From: Hyphomicrobiales bacterium | Lineage (GTDB): Bacteria > Pseudomonadota > Alphaproteobacteria > Rhizobiales > Aestuariivirgaceae | Length of the DNA stretch: 56,732 nucleotides | Assembly (NCBI GenBank): GCA_016185245.1 | Contig: JACPNZ010000050.1 | Location: forward strand, 1-56,732 | Direction: 5' to 3' | The notes under the pieces: generated by a model | Seen by the model: the letters and a program-made list of their open reading frames with translations, nothing else | Told to the model about the DNA's origin: nothing | Databases searched by the model: none | In this document: in pieces, positions 42,705 to 50,908 of the stretch | Position numbering within the stretch: the first letter of the stretch is position 1 | How the letters are laid out: each line of letters opens with the position of its first letter | Made by a program: the position numbers and the translations under genes

Positions 42705-43898
42705 TCAGGCAGCTTTCTTCAGCGCCGCGGCAGCACCGGTCTCGCGGTAGTATTCGGAAGCCGCGGCAACCCCCGACCCGGCGGCGACCGGAATGCCAAG
42801 ATCGCGCATCGCCATTTCCGACCCGGCGAGTGCCATCAGGCACATGAGCTCGTTGAGATCGCCCAGGTGCCCGATGCGGAACGCCCGGCCCGCCAGTTTG
42901 TTGAGGCCGACGCCGAGAGAGAGACCATAACGGTTATAGGCATGCTTCACCAGCGCACCGGAGTCATAGCCCTCCGGGATAACGATGGCGCTCACCGTGT
43001 TGGAGTGCCATTTGGGCGCCCTGGCGCAGAGCGAGAGGCCCCAGGCGGTGACGGCGCGGCGCACGCCTTCGGCCAGGCGGTGATGGCGGGCGAAGACATT
43101 GTCCAGACCCTCGGCCAGCAGCAGGTCGACGGCGGCCCGCAAGGCGCGCAGCATGTGGATGGGCGGCGTATAGGGGAAGTAGCCGTCCCGGTTGGTCTTG
43201 ATCATGTCGTCGAAATCGAAATAGCAGCGCTTCATCTGGGCCGATTTGCGCAAGGCCAGCGCCTTCGGCGACACGGCGAGAATGGCAAGCCCGGCCGGCA
43301 TCATAAAGCCCTTCTGGGAACCCGAGACGCAGATGTCGACGCCCCACTCGTCCATGCGGAAATCGATCGAGGCGAGCGAGCTCACCGCGTCGACGAAGAG
43401 GAGGGCGGGATGGCCCGCCTCGTCCATGGCCTGGCGCACCGCGGCGACATCGCTGGTGACGCCGGTTGCGGTCTCGTTGTGGGTGACCAGCACCGCCTTG
43501 TAGGCGTGGGCCCGGTCGGACTTGAGCTTCTCGGCGAAGATATCGACCGGCACACCCTCGCCCCACGGCACATCGACCACATCGGCGTCGAGTCCGTGAC
43601 GCAAGCACATCTCGGCCCACAGCAGCGAAAACTGTCCGAAGCGGGCGATCAACACCTTGTCGCCGGGAGAGAGCGTGTTGGTCATCGCCGCCTCCCAGCC
43701 GCCGGTGCCGGAGGCCGGGAACAGAAACACTTGGGCCTCGCGGGTCTTGAAGACCTTCTTCACATCCTCGAACAGGGGGAGCGTGAAGGAGGGAAGGTCG
43801 GGGGCGCGCTGGTCCTCCATGGCGATATCCATGGCAAGCCGCACCGCCTGCGGAACATTGGTTGGCCCCGGAATGAACAGACCCTTGATGCCCGGCAT
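42705..43898 (-). CDS. sgaA: Serine-glyoxylate aminotransferase
   Basis: The 397-residue PLP enzyme of fold type I begins MPGIKGLFIPGPTNVPQAVR. It has FPASGTGGWEAAMTNTLSPG near 60-80 and the PLP lysine K196 in SGSQKGFMMPAG. KWHSNTVSAIVIPEGYDSGA and FRIGHLGDLNELM are typical of serine-glyoxylate/alanine-glyoxylate transaminases. It converts glyoxylate plus serine to glycine plus hydroxypyruvate. AGGGGA before ATG 43898 sets the start. With mtkA and mtkB it forms a three-gene unit as in serine-cycle operons, but hpr, mtdA, ppc and mcl are not adjacent. Confidence 0.88.
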   Translation of the reverse strand: MPGIKGLFIPGPTNVPQAVRLAMDIAMEDQRAPDLPSFTLPLFEDVKKVFKTREAQVFLFPASGTGGWEAAMTNTLSPGDKVLIARFGQFSLLWAEMCLRHGLDADVVDVPWGEGVPVDIFAEKLKSDRAHAYKAVLVTHNETATGVTSDVAAVRQAMDEAGHPALLFVDAVSSLASIDFRMDEWGVDICVSGSQKGFMMPAGLAILAVSPKALALRKSAQMKRCYFDFDDMIKTNRDGYFPYTPPIHMLRALRAAVDLLLAEGLDNVFARHHRLAEGVRRAVTAWGLSLCARAPKWHSNTVSAIVIPEGYDSGALVKHAYNRYGLSLGVGLNKLAGRAFRIGHLGDLNELMCLMALAGSEMAMRDLGIPVAAGSGVAAASEYYRETGAAAALKKAA

Positions 43899-44010
43899 AT
43901 TTTTCCCCTGATTGGCGCCGGGAGCATCCCGGACTGAGGAAATGTCTATAGCTGGGTAGGGTCGCGCGCGAAACACTCCGAATACTGGTCTTTCGGCATC
44001 CAGAAGAATG

Positions 44011-44020
44011 GGATATATCC
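44011..44020. promoter_or_regulatory. GGATATATCC palindrome between sgaA and the NarL-type gene
   Basis: A perfect 10-bp palindrome lies in the middle of the A/T-rich 188-bp divergent region, followed by ACTCTTTAAAGTAGT-like sequence. It is a possible operator for the adjacent regulator or for the GntR protein. No motif match to a known family is claimed. Confidence 0.3.
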
Positions 44021-44086
44021 TACTCTTTAAAGTAGTATTAAACCACAATATTGCCATCTCCTCAACTTTCGGGTAGGTTATCTGCC

Positions 44087-44710
44087 ATGAGACAGCCCGT
44101 CGATCTCATCCTCGGCGATCCCAATCCCCTGATGCTGCAGGCGCTTTCGGAAATCTTCGAACGCGACCGGCGGTTCACCCTGATCGCCACCAGCAAGACC
44201 GCCGAGGGCTTCCTCGAAACCTGTCTGAGAATGCCGGTTGCCGTCGGAGTTATCGACTGGATCCTGCCGCAGCTCGGTGCCGAGCGCCTTCTGGCCATTC
44301 TGCGCGACCGGCCGAACCCGCCGCGCCTCATCGTCTATGCCTCCTCGGCCGATCCCGAGATGCCGCGCCGGGCGCTTGCCGCAGGTGCCGCCGGTTTCTG
44401 CACCCGCAGCACGCCGCCCGAGCAGTTGCTCGATCTGGTAGCCACCGTTGCCGCCGGCCGCATGGTCTTTCCCTTCCTCGATGTCCGTGACCTGAAGCGC
44501 GATCCGCGCGACAGCCTCACGGCCCGCGAGAAAGCGATGATGGCGGCACTCGCCCGCGGCCGCACCAATACCGAGCTGGCAAGCGAGCTCGGCATCTCGA
44601 TCAACACGGTGAAATTTCACCTGCGCAATCTCTATGACAAGCTGGGCCTCAGGAACCGCTCCCAGGCGATAGCCTTCTTCTATTCGAGCGACGCCCCGCC
44701 CGGCGGCTGA
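44087..44710 (+). CDS. NarL/FixJ-type response regulator
   Basis: The 207-residue protein has an N-terminal receiver domain with likely phospho-acceptor D57 (VIDWILP), and a C-terminal LuxR helix-turn-helix (DSLTAREKAMMAALARGRTN; LASELGISINTVKFHLRNLY). The receiver is atypical: the usual acidic pair is reduced to D11 (GDPNP), and the conserved Lys after the GAAGF block is Arg107 (CTRST). Phosphorylation-independent action is therefore possible. It diverges from sgaA-mtkAB and may regulate them. No histidine kinase lies nearby. The end overlaps the convergent MBL gene by 31 bp. Confidence 0.84.
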   Translation: MRQPVDLILGDPNPLMLQALSEIFERDRRFTLIATSKTAEGFLETCLRMPVAVGVIDWILPQLGAERLLAILRDRPNPPRLIVYASSADPEMPRRALAAGAAGFCTRSTPPEQLLDLVATVAAGRMVFPFLDVRDLKRDPRDSLTAREKAMMAALARGRTNTELASELGISINTVKFHLRNLYDKLGLRNRSQAIAFFYSSDAPPGG

Positions 44711-45462
44711 AGTCCCGTGGCGAGATGACAGCCGGCGCCACGGCGGCCCCGCAGATAGTCGTCGATCAGCTGGCGGTAGCGCACCGGTCCGAAGCTTGGA
44801 AAATGGCCGCCATGAACGACGCTGACCGCGAGCGGCCGCAGCCTTTCGAGCGTTGCCTCGTAGTCCGCCCCGTTCGAATGATAGACATCGTCGATCAATG
44901 GCCCGTCATAGATGATGTCGCTCGACAGGAAGATGCCGGTTGAGCGCTCGAAGAGGCCAATGCCGCCCGGCGAATGGCCCGGCGTATGGATCGCCTCGAA
45001 GTGCCGGTCGCCGAGATCGACGCTGTCGCCGTCGTCGAGAAGCCGTCCGGCGCTGGCCGGCTTCACCTGATAGCGCGTCTGGTCCCAACCGACTGGCAGG
45101 GCATCGAACATCTCGTCGGTCGCATAGCGGTCGGCGAGGGTCCAGTCATTGCGGGGCTCGGCGAGGATGTGAGCTTCGGCAGGGTGCACCGCGCAGCCGG
45201 GAAATTCGTGATGGCTGCCGATATGATCGAAATGGGTGTGGCTGGCGATGCAGGTGAGGGCTCGCTCGCTCACCAGCGGGACATGGACCCGCAGACTGAA
45301 GTGCCCGAGACCGGAATCGAACAAGAGGTCGCGGTCGCGGCCCCGCACATGCCACATGTTGCAGCGGTAGAAGGGCTTGATCCACGGCTCGTGAATGAGG
45401 GTGACGTCGTCGGCGAGGCGGATCGTCTCGTACCAATGGGCGGCGTCGATGCGGTGCTCCAT
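44680..45462 (-). CDS. MBL-fold metallo-hydrolase
   Basis: The 260-residue protein has the metallo-beta-lactamase motif SHTHFDHIGSHHEF near residue 75 and later ligands in AIHTPGHSPGGIGLF and FLSSDIIYDG. YRCNMWHVRGRDRDLLFDSG near the start is characteristic of a subgroup of small hydrolases of unknown substrate. It ends the polyamine-type transporter gene row: the transporter ATPase stop lies 3 bp upstream of its start. Hydrolysis of an ester or lactone form of the imported compound is one possibility. Confidence 0.8.
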   Translation of the reverse strand: MEHRIDAAHWYETIRLADDVTLIHEPWIKPFYRCNMWHVRGRDRDLLFDSGLGHFSLRVHVPLVSERALTCIASHTHFDHIGSHHEFPGCAVHPAEAHILAEPRNDWTLADRYATDEMFDALPVGWDQTRYQVKPASAGRLLDDGDSVDLGDRHFEAIHTPGHSPGGIGLFERSTGIFLSSDIIYDGPLIDDVYHSNGADYEATLERLRPLAVSVVHGGHFPSFGPVRYRQLIDDYLRGRRGAGCHLATGLQPPGGASLE

Positions 45463-45465
45463 CGC

Positions 45466-46503
45466 CTAGTCCTTGAGGATCACGATGCCTGCCGGAACAA
45501 ACTCGACAAGGATCGGCTGGCCGGGGCGGAAATTGCTCTCGGCCGGCAAGCGCGCCACAACCGCGATCTCCGGTGCCGCGGCAGGCGCCAGGGTCACCCG
45601 CTTGAAACTGCCCTGATAGACCACATCGGTGACGACCGCGGCAATCGCATCGGGGGTCGATGAGAGGCGGACATGCTCGGGCCGGATCGCCAGCCGCACC
45701 GGCGTTCCGGCGGCGAGCCCCGTTGCCGGAAAATGTCCCAGGGGCGTTTCGACGCGCCCTTCGCCGGAGACGTGGCCGGGAATGAGCGTGCTTTCGCCCA
45801 TGAAGGTGGCGGTGAAGCGGGTTGCCGGCCGGCCGTAGACGCGCTCCGGCGGGCCCTGGTCCTCGATGCGGCCGTGGTTCATCACCACCACATGGTCGGC
45901 CAGCGCCATGGCCTCTTCCTGGTCGTGGGTGACATGGACGAAAGCGGTTCCCACTTTGCGCTGGATCGATTTCAGCTCGTCCTGCATCTGGCGCCGGAGC
46001 TTGAGATCAAGGGCGCCGAGCGGCTCATCGAGCAGCAGCACGGCGGGCTCGACCACCAGGGCCCGGGCCAGGGCGACCCGCTGGCGCTGGCCGCCCGAAA
46101 GCTCATGGGGCTTCTTGTCGAAGGCCTCGGCCAGGCCGACGACCGCCAGCATGTCGCGGGCCTGCTTGACCCGCACGGACCGGCCTATACCCTTCATGCG
46201 CAGCCCGAAGCCCACATTGCTGCCAACACTCATGTGGGGGAACAGCGCATAGTCCTGAAACACCGTAGCCGTCGGGCGCCTGGCCGGCGGCAGGGCGGTG
46301 CAGTCGACACCGCGGATTGTCACCAGGCCAGAGCTGGGCTGAAGAAAACCACCGAGGATCGACAGGAGTGTGGTCTTTCCCGATCCCGAGGGTCCGAGCA
46401 GCACCGTGTAGCTGCCGGCTTCGACGCCGAGCGCCACATTGTTGAGCACCTTTGCCGCGCCGAACCGGTGGCAGAGCCGCTCGACGGCGAGGAGGGCGGT
46501 CAT
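45466..46503 (-). CDS. Polyamine-type ABC transporter ATPase (PotA-like)
   Basis: The 345-residue ATPase has Walker A GPSGSGKTT, signature LSGGQRQRVALARALV and Walker B VLLLDEPLGALD. PTATVFQDYALFPHMSVGSN is typical of the MOI/CUT1-like class, and a C-terminal TOBE domain (about 265-345; RPEHVRLSS) is present. The ATG at 46503 overlaps the permease stop by 4 bp. The longer frame upstream is antisense-like shadow of the permease. Putrescine, spermidine or a related cation is the likely cargo class. Confidence 0.88.
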   Translation of the reverse strand: MTALLAVERLCHRFGAAKVLNNVALGVEAGSYTVLLGPSGSGKTTLLSILGGFLQPSSGLVTIRGVDCTALPPARRPTATVFQDYALFPHMSVGSNVGFGLRMKGIGRSVRVKQARDMLAVVGLAEAFDKKPHELSGGQRQRVALARALVVEPAVLLLDEPLGALDLKLRRQMQDELKSIQRKVGTAFVHVTHDQEEAMALADHVVVMNHGRIEDQGPPERVYGRPATRFTATFMGESTLIPGHVSGEGRVETPLGHFPATGLAAGTPVRLAIRPEHVRLSSTPDAIAAVVTDVVYQGSFKRVTLAPAAAPEIAVVARLPAESNFRPGQPILVEFVPAGIVILKD

Positions 46504-47273
46504 TGCGGCCGCCTGCGGAAGGCGGTGAGTTCGAAGACAATGGCGAGCACGATCGAAATGCCGAATACCATGGAGCCTACCGCATTGGTCTTGGGATTGA
46601 GGCCGGCCCGCAACAGGTTCCAGATTTCGACCGGAAGCGTCGTATCGAAGCGGGTGAGCAGGAAGGAGATGACGAATTCGTCCCACGAGAAGGTCATCGA
46701 CAGGAAGAAGCTGGCAAACAGCGCCGGCCACAGCATGGGGGCGGTGACCAGCGCCAGCACCTGCCATTCGGCCGCACCGAGATCGCGGGCGGCGCGCTCG
46801 ATATTGGCCTGGTGCTCGCCCATCTGGCTGTAGACGATGGCAAAGCACAGCGGCAGGTTGATGACCACATGACCGACGCCGGCGGCGATCAGCGACTTTG
46901 GTACGCCAAGGGCGTTGAAGAAGACAAGGAGGCCCATGCCGATGATGAGATAACTCACGGTGAGCGGCAGGGTGATGAGGCCGCGCAGCAGGACGCCGCC
47001 CGGAAGCTCGAAGCGCGCCAGGCCCCAGGCGGCGAGGAAGCCGAGAAGCGTTGCGAGCCCCGAGGTCGTGACCGCGACGACGAAGGAGTTGCCAAGTGCC
47101 GAGGTGAGCCGCGGGTCGTTCAGCACCGCCTCGTACCAGCGCAGCGACGGGCCGTTGAACGGCGGGATGGGAAACAGCGTGCCCTGGAACGAGAACAGCA
47201 CCAGCACCAGCACCGGCAGGAAAATGAAGGCGTAGATGGCGCCGGCGTAGACGACTGCGACAGCCCGCACCAT
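46500..47273 (-). CDS. Polyamine-type ABC permease (PotC-like)
   Basis: The 257-residue permease has about six hydrophobic segments. FSFQGTLFPIPPFNGPSLRW near the start and the EAA loop NIERAARDLGAAEWQVLALV are typical of PotC. FSWDEFVISFLLTRFDTTLP is the well-conserved PotC block. Both ends overlap neighbours by 1-4 bp (TGATG with the PotB-like gene, ATGA with the ATPase gene), showing translational coupling. Confidence 0.88.
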   Translation of the reverse strand: MVRAVAVVYAGAIYAFIFLPVLVLVLFSFQGTLFPIPPFNGPSLRWYEAVLNDPRLTSALGNSFVVAVTTSGLATLLGFLAAWGLARFELPGGVLLRGLITLPLTVSYLIIGMGLLVFFNALGVPKSLIAAGVGHVVINLPLCFAIVYSQMGEHQANIERAARDLGAAEWQVLALVTAPMLWPALFASFFLSMTFSWDEFVISFLLTRFDTTLPVEIWNLLRAGLNPKTNAVGSMVFGISIVLAIVFELTAFRRRPQ

Positions 47274-48109
47274 CAGGCCCTCTCGATCTTCAGCCAGCGG
47301 GCGCAGGCGACATAGGCGATGGAGACTACAACCATGAGAATGATCGACAAGGCCGAGGCCAGCGGAAAATCGCCGCGCCGGCCGATCTGCATCATGATGA
47401 GCTGCGGCATCAGGAGCTCGTTGTTGCCGCCGAGAATTTGCGGCGTGATGTAGTCGCCGATGGCCAGCACGAAGGTCAGGAAGGCGCCGACCATGATGCC
47501 CGGCAATGTCAGCGGCAGGACCACATGCAGGAAGGCCCTGACCGGCCCCGCACCCAAATCGGCGGCGGCCTTGCGATAGTTGGGCGAGAGCTGCTTCAAA
47601 TTGGCGTAGATCGTGAGCGTCAGCAGCATGACGAAGAAATGGCTGAAGCCGATGATCGTCGCCAGCCGCGTGTTGGCGATCTGTGCGGGCTCGGCAAGGA
47701 GGCCGAGGCGGATAAGTGTGTCGTTGACGATGCCCTTTTCGGCGAGCACCAGGAGCCAGCTGTAGGAGCGCACCACATAGGAGGTCCAGAACGGCAGGAC
47801 CGCCAGCATCAAGGCCAGCCTCTGCCAGCGCTCCGGCACCAGGGTGGCCAGAATCCAGGCGAAGGGATAGGCGAGTACGATCGAGACGGCGGTGACGAGG
47901 AGAGTGACCTCGAGCGAATTGGTAAGCGCCCGCCAGTAGCTCGGATTGGCGAAGAACTGGGTATAGTTCGCCGCGCTAAAGCCGCCCGCCTCCTGGGGAT
48001 GGAGGCTGATGACCGCCATGACGAGGAAGGGTGCGACAAAGAACAGGAGCGTCCACGCCAGGGCCGGCGTGATGCTGGCCCAGCCGGCCCTGACGGCGGA
48101 CAGGCTCAC
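47273..48109 (-). CDS. Polyamine-type ABC permease (PotB-like)
   Basis: The 278-residue membrane permease has LAVLPFWTSYVVRSYSWLLV (PotB signature), the EAA loop NYRKAAADLGAGPVRAFLHV and FVLAIGDYITPQILGGNNEL. Two GTG starts are possible: 48109, overlapping the binding-protein stop as GTGA, and 48133, preceded by CAGGAT. I prefer 48109 because every other junction in this operon is a short overlap. In either case the gene is coupled to the binding-protein gene. Confidence 0.86.
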   Translation of the reverse strand: MSLSAVRAGWASITPALAWTLLFFVAPFLVMAVISLHPQEAGGFSAANYTQFFANPSYWRALTNSLEVTLLVTAVSIVLAYPFAWILATLVPERWQRLALMLAVLPFWTSYVVRSYSWLLVLAEKGIVNDTLIRLGLLAEPAQIANTRLATIIGFSHFFVMLLTLTIYANLKQLSPNYRKAAADLGAGPVRAFLHVVLPLTLPGIMVGAFLTFVLAIGDYITPQILGGNNELLMPQLIMMQIGRRGDFPLASALSIILMVVVSIAYVACARWLKIERA

Positions 48110-49176
48110 TTCGCCTGGATCATTTCGGTCCACAGATCCTGCATCTTCTTGTCGAGCGCCTCGCTGGGGGCGGGATAGCCCTGGGCGCGCTTGAGGAAGT
48201 CCGGCTGTTCGGCAAAGCGCAGGATCCTCTTCTGGTCATCGCTGAGCGATGCCTTGGTATTGGCCGGCATTCCCCAGTAGCACGACGAGGTGGCCAGACG
48301 TGCCTGGCCCTCGGGGCTCAGCACATACTGGATGAACTTGAGCGCCAGGTCCTTTTTCTTGCTGTCCTTGAACATGGCAAGCGACTGGGACCACAGGACC
48401 GCCCCTTCCTTGGGGATGGAGAAGTCGAGATCGGGGTTTTCCTTGGCGATGCCGGCGGTCACCCATTCGCCGCCGCCGACCAGGATATCGGCCTCGCCGG
48501 TCGCCAGGGCCGTCTGGCTCGCCACCACATCGGTCACCGCCTTGGCATTGGCCTTCATCTTGAACAGCACGTCGCGGATCGCCGGCAGATCGGCTTCCGT
48601 CAGGTCCGCCGTCTTCTTGCCGATCGCCATCGCTGCCATGCCGATGACCGGCAGGTAATAGTCATAAATGGCGATGCGGCCCTTGTACTTGTCGCCGGTC
48701 AGGACCGCCAGCGACTGCATGTCGGCGGCATCGACCTTGGCCTTGTTGTAGCCCACGGTGTTGTAGCCGAATTTCTCGGTGATGCCGTAGCGCTTGCCGC
48801 CGAACATGGTGGCGGCATCCATCTTCACTTCCGGGAACAGGTCGGCGAGGGGCAATTTGTCCTCGGGCAGCGGCTCGAACAGGCCGCGATCGACGCCGCG
48901 GCGGACGTCGATCGAATCGATCACCATCACATCCCAGTCGCCGGGTTTCGACTGCTCGACGATGGCGAGCCCGGCGCCGGTGCCCTCGAACTCCTTGACG
49001 TTGACCTTGGCGCCGTTCGCCTCCTCGAAGGGCTTGAGCAGATTGGGATCGGAATGATCGCACCAAACCAGGGCGTTGAGCTCCTCGGCCGCACCGGCCG
49101 GGGCGGCAAGACCAATGGCCGCAAGTGCGATGAAAGATGCGCCGGCGAGGCGGCGGGTGAAGGCCGCGAGTGTCAT
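48106..49176 (-). CDS. Polyamine-type ABC substrate-binding protein (PotD-like)
   Basis: The 356-residue periplasmic protein has a signal peptide (TRRLAGASFIALAAIGLAAP, cleavage about AGAA-EE). A type II binding fold of the PotD/PotF family follows: FEEANGAKVNVKEFEGTGAG, WDVMVIDSIDVRRGVDRGLF and a C-terminal FIQYVLSPEGQARLATSSCY. The start 49176 follows GGGAGGA. It is the first gene of a transporter operon and diverges from the TetR gene across 85 bp containing an inverted repeat. Confidence 0.88.
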   Translation of the reverse strand: MTLAAFTRRLAGASFIALAAIGLAAPAGAAEELNALVWCDHSDPNLLKPFEEANGAKVNVKEFEGTGAGLAIVEQSKPGDWDVMVIDSIDVRRGVDRGLFEPLPEDKLPLADLFPEVKMDAATMFGGKRYGITEKFGYNTVGYNKAKVDAADMQSLAVLTGDKYKGRIAIYDYYLPVIGMAAMAIGKKTADLTEADLPAIRDVLFKMKANAKAVTDVVASQTALATGEADILVGGGEWVTAGIAKENPDLDFSIPKEGAVLWSQSLAMFKDSKKKDLALKFIQYVLSPEGQARLATSSCYWGMPANTKASLSDDQKRILRFAEQPDFLKRAQGYPAPSEALDKKMQDLWTEMIQAK

Positions 49177-49207
49177 GGTGAGTTCCTCCCTGTCGACTTG
49201 CAGCGAA

Positions 49208-49237
49208 AATTGAACCGATTTTATATTTGAGTCAATT
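49208..49237. promoter_or_regulatory. Inverted repeat, candidate TetR operator
   Basis: AATTGA (49208-49213) and TCAATT (49232-49237) form 6-bp arms around an A/T-rich 18-bp centre in the short divergent region between the PotD-like and TetR genes. TetR regulators commonly bind such sites and repress both directions. The arms are short, so this is tentative. Confidence 0.35.
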
Positions 49238-49261
49238 CCACAAATCTGCCAAATTTCCCCC

Positions 49262-49876
49262 ATGACAGGTTTGCGCGCCCGGCAGAAGGCCGACCGCCAC
49301 GAGAGGATACTCGAGGCCGCCGCCGAGCTGTTCCGGGCCCACGGCTACGAGGCCGCCACGATCGAGGCCATCGCCCAGGCGGCGGAAGTGTCGATCGGCA
49401 CCATCTACAACTATTACCGGAACAAGGGCGACTTGCTGGTCGCCATCGTGGCGATGGAAGTGCATGAGGTGCTGAATGCCGGCGAGGCGGTGATCGCCCG
49501 CCCGCCGCGCAGCGCCGAAAAGGCGGTCGACGCGCTGATCGGCAACTATATCGAGCATTCGCTGGTCTATCTGAGCAAGGAAATGTGGCGCCAGGCCATG
49601 GCGATCTCGACCCAACAACCGTCGAGCCCCTTCGGCACCACCTATGGCGCGCTCGACGTGAAACTCGCCCGCCAGACCTGCGACCTGGTCGAGAAACTGC
49701 AGTCCCTCGATCTCATTCGGGCCGATGTCGATGCCACCGCCGTCGGCGAGGTCATCTTCAACAACACCAACATGATGTGCATGATCTTCGTCAAGATCGA
49801 GGCGATGACGGTGGCGGCCCTTCGCGCCAGGCTGCGCCGCCAGAACCGCGCCATCATCGAGCCGATCCGGCAGTGA
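49262..49876 (+). CDS. TetR family transcriptional regulator
   Basis: The 204-residue regulator has an N-terminal TetR helix-turn-helix (HERILEAAAELFRAHGYEAA; IAQAAEVSIGTIYNYYRNKG, about 14-60). The ligand domain (YIEHSLVYLSKEMWRQAMAI; FNNTNMMCMIFVKIEAMTVA) is unassigned. It diverges from the polyamine-type transporter and lies 27 bp before the amidase gene on the same strand, so it may control both. Ligand unknown. Confidence 0.87.
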   Translation: MTGLRARQKADRHERILEAAAELFRAHGYEAATIEAIAQAAEVSIGTIYNYYRNKGDLLVAIVAMEVHEVLNAGEAVIARPPRSAEKAVDALIGNYIEHSLVYLSKEMWRQAMAISTQQPSSPFGTTYGALDVKLARQTCDLVEKLQSLDLIRADVDATAVGEVIFNNTNMMCMIFVKIEAMTVAALRARLRRQNRAIIEPIRQ

Positions 49877-49903
49877 TACGCGCCGGCGGAAGGGGAGCCT
49901 GAC

Positions 49904-50824
49904 ATGACCGTCCATCGCTTCCAACCGAACCTGTTCCACAACACCATCGGTAGCCATGCGCCCGCACTGGTGGTAGCCGACGGCGACACGGTTGTGACCG
50001 CAACTCTCGATGCCCATGGCTTCGACCGTGACGGCCGCAAGCGGGGCGACAGGCCCAATCCGATGACCGGCCCCTTCTTCGTCACCGGGGCCGAACCGGG
50101 CGACGTTCTGGCCGTCGCCATCGACCGCATCATGCTGGTGCGGCCCACCGGCTGGACCTTCCGGGGCCTGAGCCCCACCGTCGTCGATCCCGCCGCGGTG
50201 CCGCGCTTTGCCAAGCGCGACAAGGCCGACTGGATCATCGATGCGACGGCGGGCGAAGCCCGCCTCGCCGATCCGCCGGCCGCACTTGCACGCTGGACGA
50301 CACCGCTCGCTCCGATGATCGGCTGCTTTGGCGTGGCGCCGGCCTTGGGCCAGGCCCTGTCGACGGCGACCAGCGGCCCCTATGGCGGCAACATGGACTA
50401 CCGGCGGCTCGGCGCCGGGGTCGAGATCATGTTCCCGGTGGCGGCACCGGGCGCCCTGTTCTTCCTCGGCGACGTGCACGCCGACCAGGGCTGCGGCGAG
50501 ATCACCGGTACCGGGATCGAAACGGCGGCCGAAGTGCAGTTCACCGTGAAGGTGATCAAGACGAAGCGCATCGGCTGGCCGCGCGGCCGCACCGCGGACA
50601 GTATCTTCACCATCGGCAACGCCCGCCCGCTTGACCAGGCCCTGCAGCATGCCACCACCGAAATGCTCGACTGGCTGATCGAGGATTATGACCTCGACGA
50701 AACGACCGCCAGCCAGGTCATGGGCCAGACGGTGCGCTATGACGTCGCCAACATCTTCAACCCGGCCTATTCGGTGGCCTGCCGGATCGGCAGCGAGGCG
50801 CTGAAGGGTTTGCCGAAGCGATAG
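49904..50824 (+). CDS. Acetamidase/formamidase family amidohydrolase
   Basis: The 306-residue protein belongs to the FmdA/AmdA family: NPMTGPFFVTGAEPGDVLAV, then FRGLSPTVVDP, APMIGCFGVAPALGQALSTA, GPYGGNMDYRRLGAGVEIMF and FFLGDVHADQGCGEITGTGI. These blocks hold the metal and substrate residues of the family, which hydrolyses short aliphatic amides to acid plus ammonia. It is shorter than typical acetamidases (about 400), nearer the formamidase-like short subgroup. It lies between a TetR gene and a Liv-type importer, so the imported compound is probably an amide or is converted to one. Confidence 0.85.
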   Translation: MTVHRFQPNLFHNTIGSHAPALVVADGDTVVTATLDAHGFDRDGRKRGDRPNPMTGPFFVTGAEPGDVLAVAIDRIMLVRPTGWTFRGLSPTVVDPAAVPRFAKRDKADWIIDATAGEARLADPPAALARWTTPLAPMIGCFGVAPALGQALSTATSGPYGGNMDYRRLGAGVEIMFPVAAPGALFFLGDVHADQGCGEITGTGIETAAEVQFTVKVIKTKRIGWPRGRTADSIFTIGNARPLDQALQHATTEMLDWLIEDYDLDETTASQVMGQTVRYDVANIFNPAYSVACRIGSEALKGLPKR

Positions 50825-50842
50825 ATAGCGAGGGGGGATTGA

Positions 50843-50870
50843 CTTGAGCGCCGTCCGGTGCCGGTATTCT
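50843..50870 (+). promoter_or_regulatory. Possible promoter of the second Liv-type transporter
   Basis: CTTGAG (50843-50848), a 16-bp spacer and TATTCT (50865-50870) lie 39 bp before the binding-protein ATG. The match to alphaproteobacterial CTTGAC-N17-TATAAT-type promoters is partial. Read-through from the amidase gene is also possible. Confidence 0.3.
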
Positions 50871-50908
50871 CGCAGGGAATGCCAGGCCAAAACAGGAGGG
50901 ATACGTCC

